Below, in pieces: positions 58,991 to 64,000 of a stretch of DNA of 64,000 nt. A program made the position numbers and the translations under genes. Within the stretch, counting starts at the first letter, position 1; every line of letters begins with the position of its first letter. The notes below the pieces were generated by a model, which searched no databases, had not been told where the DNA came from, and was given only the letters and a program-made list of their open reading frames with translations. The stretch is from Acidovorax radicis (GTDB taxonomy: Bacteria; Pseudomonadota; Gammaproteobacteria; Burkholderiales; Burkholderiaceae_C), in NCBI RefSeq assembly GCF_020510705.1, contig NZ_CP075184.1:930001-994000 (forward strand), read 5' to 3'.

Positions 58991-60694
58991 TCAGACCACG
59001 ATGGTGTCAAAAAGCGTGGCGGTATCTGCGGGACGGGTGGTGCGGCGGAAGCTGACGGTGAAAGCATTTCCGCCAGTCTCGCCCCGCAGCGTAGTGTGGT
59101 GCAGCCGTTGGTAGCTGATGGATGCGCCATGGCGCTGGCACAGTTCCCGGCAAATATAGAGGCCCAGCCCGCTGGAGCGGCTCTCCGAGGAGAAGAAGGG
59201 CTCAAACAGATGCCGCTCTACCGATTTGTCCATGGGAGCGCCGTCGCTCCACACCTGCAGGCTAACCTGACCACCAGCCGTAGCGCGCGTTGTGATCGAC
59301 AGGGAGTCGGGCGCCTGGCCCATATAGCGCAAGGCGTTGTCCAGCAGGTTCACCAGGACGCGGCGCAGGTGCTCGGCATCAAACTCCACCTGCGTGGCGC
59401 CCGCGCCAAGCATCACGACCGCACGGCGTTCACACGGATTCTGGGCTTGCCAGTCGCTCCATACCTGAGCGACCGTTTCATCGAGCGGCACCGTCGCAGC
59501 GGGGGCGTGGCTGATCTGGTGCTGGACACGGGCGATATCCAGCACCTCCTCGGCAATGCGGGCCAGGCGATCAGCGTTTTGCCGCACCATGCGCGCCAGG
59601 CGCAGGTGCCCTGGGTCTTGCAGGTCCTCTTCCAGCAATGCATTGGCCTGAACAATGGCCGCGAGGGGGTTGCGAATTTCGTGGGCGACGGCGGCGGACA
59701 TTCGGCCCATGGCCGCCAGTTTCTCGGTGCGCAACCGGGCTTCCATTTCACGCAGATCATGCAGAAACATCACGCACAGGCGCTCGGCGCGCGACGGTTT
59801 TGCAGCCTCCTGCATGGATGTAAGCCAAGTGCGCACATGCAAGCCCATGGGGCTTTTGCCTGGGCGCAGCAAGTCCACGTCCGCCGTCAGGGGTTGCTCC
59901 CGCCGAAAGCTGCGTTGGGCCAACAACACCAGGGGCTGCCACGCTGGCTCTGATGCGAGGGTGAAAGGTAATTCAGGCAGTGTGTCGCCACCCAGCAATT
60001 GCAAACCCGCAGGGTTGGCAATGCGGACGACGTCGTTTTCGTCCACCACCAGCACGCCATCGGTCAGATTCTGGATAACCAGTGCGCTGACCTGGGTCTG
60101 TACCCTGGCCGCGATGCGACTCTGTTGCGCCAATTCCTGCTCGCGTGTCAGGCGGGTGGCCAGCTGGTGGGTCAGGTAGCTCAGGATGAAGTAGCCCGTG
60201 CCGGTGAGCGCGCTTTGCAGGTAACGCTGTGCGTCGTCTCCGCCTGCACGGGTCCCTAGCCACCAGGCCCACGCCAGGAGCAGCAAGGTGACGGCCGCAG
60301 TGGTTCCCAGCGCCAGCGTGAGTGTGCCCAGCACGGCTGCCATGAGAATGGGCAGCCCGAACAAAGGGGTGTAGTTCATGCTGCCCACATGCAATAACTG
60401 CAATGCGGTGATGGCGACAAGGTCCACGCCAATGGATGGGAGCCATTGGGGCCCGGCACTGGGAGACGGTGGCCCGCGCCGGGCCAGACCGCGAAGCAAC
60501 GCGGTGGCCACGAGATACACGAGGCAAACCGCGAGCACGGCCGGTTCTGTAGCCTGGTTCATGATTTGGCCGGCGCCCTGCAGAACCACCAGGGCAAACG
60601 CCACCATGACGCGACCGGTCAGAAACCCGCGCCACATCCGCACAAACGGCGCATCCACAGTGGGCATGAAGCTACTGGCTGGCAACCCGTACAT
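58991..60694 (-). CDS. pilS: PilS-type sensor histidine kinase
   Basis: A 567-residue membrane sensor. About six N-terminal helices (residues about 24-190) precede a PAS domain (NLTDGVLVVDENDVVRIANP). The kinase core has the phosphoacceptor His in SAAVAHEIRNPLAAIVQA and ATP-binding boxes NLLDNALRY, WSDGAPMD and SRSSGLGLYI. I prefer the ATG at 60694; a TTG at 60751 would overlap the PP0621-type gene. pilR begins 11 bases after its stop. It probably senses pilin levels in the membrane. Confidence 0.92.
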   Translation of the reverse strand: MYGLPASSFMPTVDAPFVRMWRGFLTGRVMVAFALVVLQGAGQIMNQATEPAVLAVCLVYLVATALLRGLARRGPPSPSAGPQWLPSIGVDLVAITALQLLHVGSMNYTPLFGLPILMAAVLGTLTLALGTTAAVTLLLLAWAWWLGTRAGGDDAQRYLQSALTGTGYFILSYLTHQLATRLTREQELAQQSRIAARVQTQVSALVIQNLTDGVLVVDENDVVRIANPAGLQLLGGDTLPELPFTLASEPAWQPLVLLAQRSFRREQPLTADVDLLRPGKSPMGLHVRTWLTSMQEAAKPSRAERLCVMFLHDLREMEARLRTEKLAAMGRMSAAVAHEIRNPLAAIVQANALLEEDLQDPGHLRLARMVRQNADRLARIAEEVLDIARVQHQISHAPAATVPLDETVAQVWSDWQAQNPCERRAVVMLGAGATQVEFDAEHLRRVLVNLLDNALRYMGQAPDSLSITTRATAGGQVSLQVWSDGAPMDKSVERHLFEPFFSSESRSSGLGLYICRELCQRHGASISYQRLHHTTLRGETGGNAFTVSFRRTTRPADTATLFDTIVV

Positions 60695-60698
60695 GGCG

Positions 60699-60926
60699 TC
60701 AGGCGGGGCCGAGGCGCCGGTGTTCGGCGCAGCAATAGGCCTGGTTGCCAAGCATCAGGGCTTCAGCCTTGGGGATGTGTATGCCGCAATGTGCACAGGC
60801 AGGCATGTCCTGTGGCAACGCCAGGGGCGGCGGCGGGGTGTTTTGCGTGGCGGCGCCCGGTGCGCGTCGGCTGCGCCAGACGCCGATGGCCACCGCCAGG
60901 ACAACCAGCAAGACCAGGTACTTCAT
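60699..60926 (-). CDS. PP0621-type small membrane zinc-ribbon protein
   Basis: A 75-residue protein with an N-terminal membrane helix (MKYLVLLVVLAVAIGVW), a short Pro-rich linker, and a C-terminal metal-binding motif CAHCGIHIPKAEAL plus YCCAEH. It lies in a conserved position between the ccsA-like gene and pilS: its start overlaps the ccsA-like stop by four bases and its stop is four bases before the pilS start. The function of this family is unknown to me. Confidence 0.85.
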   Translation of the reverse strand: MKYLVLLVVLAVAIGVWRSRRAPGAATQNTPPPPLALPQDMPACAHCGIHIPKAEALMLGNQAYCCAEHRRLGPA

Positions 60927-61720
60927 GTGCTGCGGCCCAATACAACTTCGAGAACAAAACGGGAGCCCACGTAGGCGAGCAGCAACAGGGCAGAGCCGGT
61001 GTAGAGCACCCGCACGGCATTGCGCCCGCGCCAACCAAAACGTGCGCGGCCAAGCAGCAAGGTGGCGAAGGTCACCCACGACAGCAGCGAGAAAATGGCT
61101 TTGTGGTCCCATCGCCAGGCGCGACCATACAGGGTTTCACCAAACAGCCAGCCCGCGGCTAGCGTGGCGGTCAGCAAAATAAAGCCCGCGACGACAAAAC
61201 GAAAGGTCAGGCGCTCCAGCGTGAGCAGTGGGATACCGCTGCGCGGGTCTTCCGCCTGGCGAATGTGGCGCTCGGCACGGGTCATCAGCCAGGCATGCAC
61301 GACCGCTGCGGCGAACAAGCCATAGCAGGCGATGCCCAGTGCGAGGTGTAGCGGCAACCAGGCCGACGCTTGAACATGCAGCGGTTGCCCCGGAAAAAGC
61401 AGGGCCAACACGATGGCGGCGGCCCCCAGGGCGGCGAGCACCCAGCGGGCCTGCATCTGCGGAAACAGCTGCCGCTCCACCGCATACACCGTCAATACCA
61501 GCCACGCTGTCATGGACAACGCGGGCGCAAAGCCAAACCGGGGCGTATCGCCCCACAGCCCCCACACCAGCACGGCGCCGTGCAGTAGCCAGGCCACAAG
61601 CAGTGCATTGCGTGCGGCCACCGCACTCATGCGCGAAGCCGCTGCGGCGGGCACGGCATAGGCCACGGCAGCAGCCAGGGCCAGCAGCCAGCTGGCGGGG
61701 GAAGCACTGGGTAAAATCAT
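60923..61720 (-). CDS. CcsA/HemX-like cytochrome c assembly membrane protein
   Basis: A 265-residue integral membrane protein with about eight helices, of the CcmC/CcsA/YpjD type. The conserved haem-handling block is WRWDHKAIFSLLSWVTFATL near the C-terminus. Another His is in WLPLHLALGIACYGLF. It differs from full CcsA by lacking the long N-terminal part, so a haem-related role is inferred. It is divergent from ffh and coupled to the PP0621-type gene. Confidence 0.85.
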   Translation of the reverse strand: MILPSASPASWLLALAAAVAYAVPAAAASRMSAVAARNALLVAWLLHGAVLVWGLWGDTPRFGFAPALSMTAWLVLTVYAVERQLFPQMQARWVLAALGAAAIVLALLFPGQPLHVQASAWLPLHLALGIACYGLFAAAVVHAWLMTRAERHIRQAEDPRSGIPLLTLERLTFRFVVAGFILLTATLAAGWLFGETLYGRAWRWDHKAIFSLLSWVTFATLLLGRARFGWRGRNAVRVLYTGSALLLLAYVGSRFVLEVVLGRST

Positions 61721-61819
61721 GGGTCACAGTTTAGCCTTTCGCCCACCGCCAGCGCCCTGGCGGGCTTGTGCCTTCAACGGCTGCGTTGACCGTGCACAGG
61801 CAACACCGGAACTTCTTTT

Positions 61820-63199
61820 ATGGCCTCCGCCCTTACCGACAAACTCTCGCGCCTCGTCAAGGAGATGCGTGGCCAGGCCCGCATTACCGAATCCAACGTG
61901 CAGGACATGCTGCGCGAAGTGCGCATGGCACTGCTGGAGGCCGACGTGGCCTTGCCGGTGGTGCGTGATTTCATTGCGCGCGTCAAGGAAAAGGCGCTGG
62001 GACAAGAGGTACTTGGCTCGCTCAAGCCCGGCCAGACCCTGGTCAGCATCGTTAACCGCGAGCTGGCGGCCACCATGGGTGAAGGCGTGGCGGACATCAA
62101 CCTGGCGGCCCAGCCGCCTGCCATCATTTTGATGGCAGGCTTGCAGGGGGCGGGTAAAACCACCACCACGGCCAAGCTGGCCAAGCACCTGATCGAAAAG
62201 CGCAAGAAGAAGGTCTTGACCGTTTCGGGCGACGTGTACCGCCCGGCCGCCATTGAGCAGCTCAAGACGGTGACCCAGCAGGCCGGCGCCGAGTGGTTCC
62301 CCAGCACGCCCGACCAGAAGCCGCTGGATATCGCGCTGGCGGCGCTCGATTACGCCAAGAAGCATTACTTCGACGTGCTGCTGGTCGATACGGCCGGCCG
62401 CCTGGCCATCGACGAAGCCTTGATGAAAGAAATCAAGGACCTGCACGCCGCACTGAAGCCGGTCGAGACCTTGTTCGTGGTAGATGCCATGCAGGGCCAG
62501 GATGCCATCAACACGGCCAAGGCGTTCAAAGAGGCGCTGCCGCTGACCGGCATCGTGCTGACCAAGCTTGATGGCGATTCGCGTGGCGGTGCGGCGTTGT
62601 CGGTGCGGCAGGTGACGGGAGCCCCCATCAAGTTTGCGGGCGTGTCCGAGAAACTCGATGGCCTGGAGGTGTTCGATGCCGAGCGCCATGCGGGCCGTAT
62701 TCTGGGCATGGGCGACATCGTTGCGCTGGTGGAGCAGGTCACCGCCGGGGTGGACATGGAGGCCGCGCAAAAGCTGGCGGCCAAGGTCAAGAGTGGCGAT
62801 GGGTTCGATCTGAACGATTTCCTCTCGCAGATCCAGCAGATGAAGCAGATGGGCGGGTTGTCCAGCCTGATGGACAAGCTCCCGTCTCACCTCACGGCCA
62901 AGGCCGGTGCGGTGGACATGGACAAGGCCGAGAAGGACATCAAGCGCAAGGAAGGCATCATTCAGAGCATGACGCCCAAGGAACGCCGCAGGCCCGAAAT
63001 CATCAAGGCCACCCGCAAAAAACGCATTGCCAACGGCGCCGGGGTGCAGGTTCAGGAGGTCAACCGCCTGCTCAAGGAGTTTGAGCAGATGCAGGACATG
63101 ATGAAGAAGATGAAGGGCGGCGGACTGATGAAGATGATGAAAAAAATGGGCGGCATGAAAGGCATGGGCGGTGGCGGTATGCCCAAGATGCCCTTCTGA
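61820..63199 (+). CDS. ffh: Signal recognition particle protein
   Basis: GTPase that binds signal sequences and 4.5S RNA, 459 residues. The N domain is followed by G-domain motifs LMAGLQGAGKTTTTAKL, VLLVDTAGRLAID and LTKLDGDSRGGAALS. The methionine-rich M domain ends with MMKKMKGGGLMKMMKKMGG and a glycine-rich tail. Normal length and complete. It ends in a region with a dispersed repeat and a strong terminator. Confidence 0.98.
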   Translation: MASALTDKLSRLVKEMRGQARITESNVQDMLREVRMALLEADVALPVVRDFIARVKEKALGQEVLGSLKPGQTLVSIVNRELAATMGEGVADINLAAQPPAIILMAGLQGAGKTTTTAKLAKHLIEKRKKKVLTVSGDVYRPAAIEQLKTVTQQAGAEWFPSTPDQKPLDIALAALDYAKKHYFDVLLVDTAGRLAIDEALMKEIKDLHAALKPVETLFVVDAMQGQDAINTAKAFKEALPLTGIVLTKLDGDSRGGAALSVRQVTGAPIKFAGVSEKLDGLEVFDAERHAGRILGMGDIVALVEQVTAGVDMEAAQKLAAKVKSGDGFDLNDFLSQIQQMKQMGGLSSLMDKLPSHLTAKAGAVDMDKAEKDIKRKEGIIQSMTPKERRRPEIIKATRKKRIANGAGVQVQEVNRLLKEFEQMQDMMKKMKGGGLMKMMKKMGGMKGMGGGGMPKMPF

Positions 63200-63205
63200 T
63201 TTTTA

Positions 63206-63258
63206 AGCATTTTTGGCCTCTAGCGCTTATACATAAAGCGCTATCAGCTATCAATAAG
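63206..63258 (+). repeat. Dispersed palindromic repeat, copy 7
   Basis: TTTTTGGCCTCTAGCGCTTA, TACAT, AAAGCGCTATCAGCTATCAA. It lies between the ffh stop and the terminator. The arms AGCGCTT and AAGCGCT are complementary. Confidence 0.85.
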
Positions 63259-63270
63259 TGAGCAAAACAA

Positions 63271-63296
63271 AAAACCGGTGAGGGCCGGTTTTTTTG
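63271..63296. terminator. Bidirectional terminator between ffh and opgH
   Basis: AAAACCGG (63271-63278) pairs with CCGGTTTT (63285-63292), followed by TTT on the plus strand and preceded by an A-rich stretch, so both converging transcripts could end here. Confidence 0.9.
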
Positions 63297-63336
63297 TGGG
63301 TGGGCGCCGTTCGCTACAAGGTGCACGCTGGCCGGC

Positions 63337-64000
63337 TCACGCAGCCTTGAGCAGCACTGCGGCAGACAGCTGGCTGGCATGCAGCCAGGCGCGGCGCAAC
63401 ACGGGCGGCGACCATGCTTCCTCGGGGATCAGCAGCAGGCGCTGGGCACGCAGGGCCTTGCCCAAGGCGATCTGGCTGGTGACAACCGCCAGCGGAATGG
63501 CCAGCGCCAAAGGCAGGCCCACCGGCAGCAGCCACAGCAGCGCGCTGCTGTCGATTAGCGCGACCCCGACGCCCAACAAGGCAATCACCGCACTCATGGG
63601 GGCCAGCTGGCGTACCGCGTACAACCAAGGCACGGCATGGGCTTCGCGCGGGGGCGACTTCCATTCGAGCTTCAGGCCGGTCAACGCGATCAGTACAAAC
63701 AGCGAATGCGCCAGCATGCGGATGGGGGCTTGCAGGATGGCGAGCACGCTTTCCAGCACGGCACTTTTGAGCAAGCTGAAAGCGCCTCCGTACTCCTTTT
63801 GCTCGTGGCGCATGAACACGGCCGTCACGCCCAGGATGCGGGGCAGAAAGAGCATGCACAGCGTCCATCCCCAGAGCGCGAGCAACTCGGTGGGCAGGAT
63901 ATGCCAGTCGGCCACCAGCTTGGCGCCCGACAGCCACAGCGCCGTGCCCAGCGTGAGAAACGCCAGCCACAGCGGCGCCGACAGGTAGGCCATGGCCCCT
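63337..64000 (-). CDS. opgH: Glucans biosynthesis glucosyltransferase, C-terminal part
   Basis: The 3' end (about 221 codons) of a membrane glucosyltransferase of the MdoH/OpgH type, which makes osmoregulated periplasmic glucans. The rest lies beyond the right edge. Visible are several helices and the conserved VTAVFMRHEQKEYGGAFSLL, SVLAILQAPIRMLAHSLFV and TGLKLEWKSPPRE segments. The last 40 residues are hydrophobic and Ala/Leu-rich. It converges on ffh. Confidence 0.9.
   Translation of the reverse strand, partial: GAMAYLSAPLWLAFLTLGTALWLSGAKLVADWHILPTELLALWGWTLCMLFLPRILGVTAVFMRHEQKEYGGAFSLLKSAVLESVLAILQAPIRMLAHSLFVLIALTGLKLEWKSPPREAHAVPWLYAVRQLAPMSAVIALLGVGVALIDSSALLWLLPVGLPLALAIPLAVVTSQIALGKALRAQRLLLIPEEAWSPPVLRRAWLHASQLSAAVLLKAA

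Noticed and set aside
1..64000. tRNA, rRNA, riboswitch, prophage or transposase genes
   Set aside because: Looked for in intergenic stretches on both strands; nothing with the needed structure or motifs was seen.

Overview
The window reads as a chromosomal segment of a high-GC betaproteobacterium, most likely Comamonadaceae (Acidovorax-like). This is inferred from gene content and order (ccsA - PP0621-type protein - pilS - pilR - ampD; the DUF3348 / DUF802 / OmpA / DUF2894 block; lysine-alanine histone-H1-like proteins) and from a dispersed palindromic repeat that I associate with this family. No database search was possible. Nearly all of it looks like core genome. I saw no prophage, no complete transposase gene, no CRISPR array and no tRNA or rRNA gene.

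Layout. (1) 1-12673 is a glucose uptake and Entner-Doudoroff island: two ABC permeases and the ATPase (the binding protein lies left of the window), glk, a small VOC protein, zwf, pgi, an AGE-family sugar epimerase, an SMP-30 gluconolactonase, edd and eda. TGTAAT-N3-GTTACA palindromes in both divergent promoter regions suggest control by a HexR-type regulator encoded elsewhere. (2) 12724-16940 is a tightly overlapping four-gene minus-strand operon. It encodes a MotA/ExbB-like channel protein with a coiled tail of about 540 residues, a MotB/OmpA-like partner with a membrane aspartate, and two DUF proteins. The architecture resembles the ZorA/ZorB motor of Zorya defence, but without its effectors. 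This is the strongest candidate for an undescribed system. (3) 17511-24778 holds an HU protein with an H1-like tail, a hemolysin-III protein, an M14-type peptidase, an alpha/beta hydrolase, a SPOR protein, a 108-bp MITE-like element and an acyl-CoA ligase. (4) 24855-30435 is mtgA, aroE, a TonB-type protein, an RNB ribonuclease and a metallophosphoesterase, all on the minus strand. (5) 30588-34465 is an ECF sigma factor / Tat-exported ferritin-like protein / cytochrome c cassette, flanked by an intact and a decayed metallophosphoesterase start, then a PglL-type oligosaccharyl ligase. (6) 35202-42936 holds a pseudokinase-HDOD-GAF protein, rodA, tldD, an unknown gene, and aroG behind a transcription attenuator whose leader peptide contains Phe-Tyr-Phe-Trp-Phe-Phe. 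(7) 42984-51284 is mpl, an unknown protein plus TlpA, accB-accC, prmA, a zinc-ribbon DUF3426 protein and a PfkB kinase. (8) 51426-64000 is a histone-H1-like gene built of 75-bp tandem units, nrdB and nrdA with a NrdR box pair, ampD, pilR-pilS, a PP0621-type protein, a CcsA-type protein, ffh and the 3' end of opgH.

Metabolic logic: imported or isomerised hexose is phosphorylated (glk), interconverted (pgi) or oxidised (zwf, gluconolactonase) and cleaved by edd/eda. aroG and aroE feed aromatic synthesis. mpl, ampD, mtgA and rodA cover wall growth and recycling. Seven recognisable copies of a palindromic repeat lie between genes, inside aroE and the RNB gene, and across the mpl stop codon.
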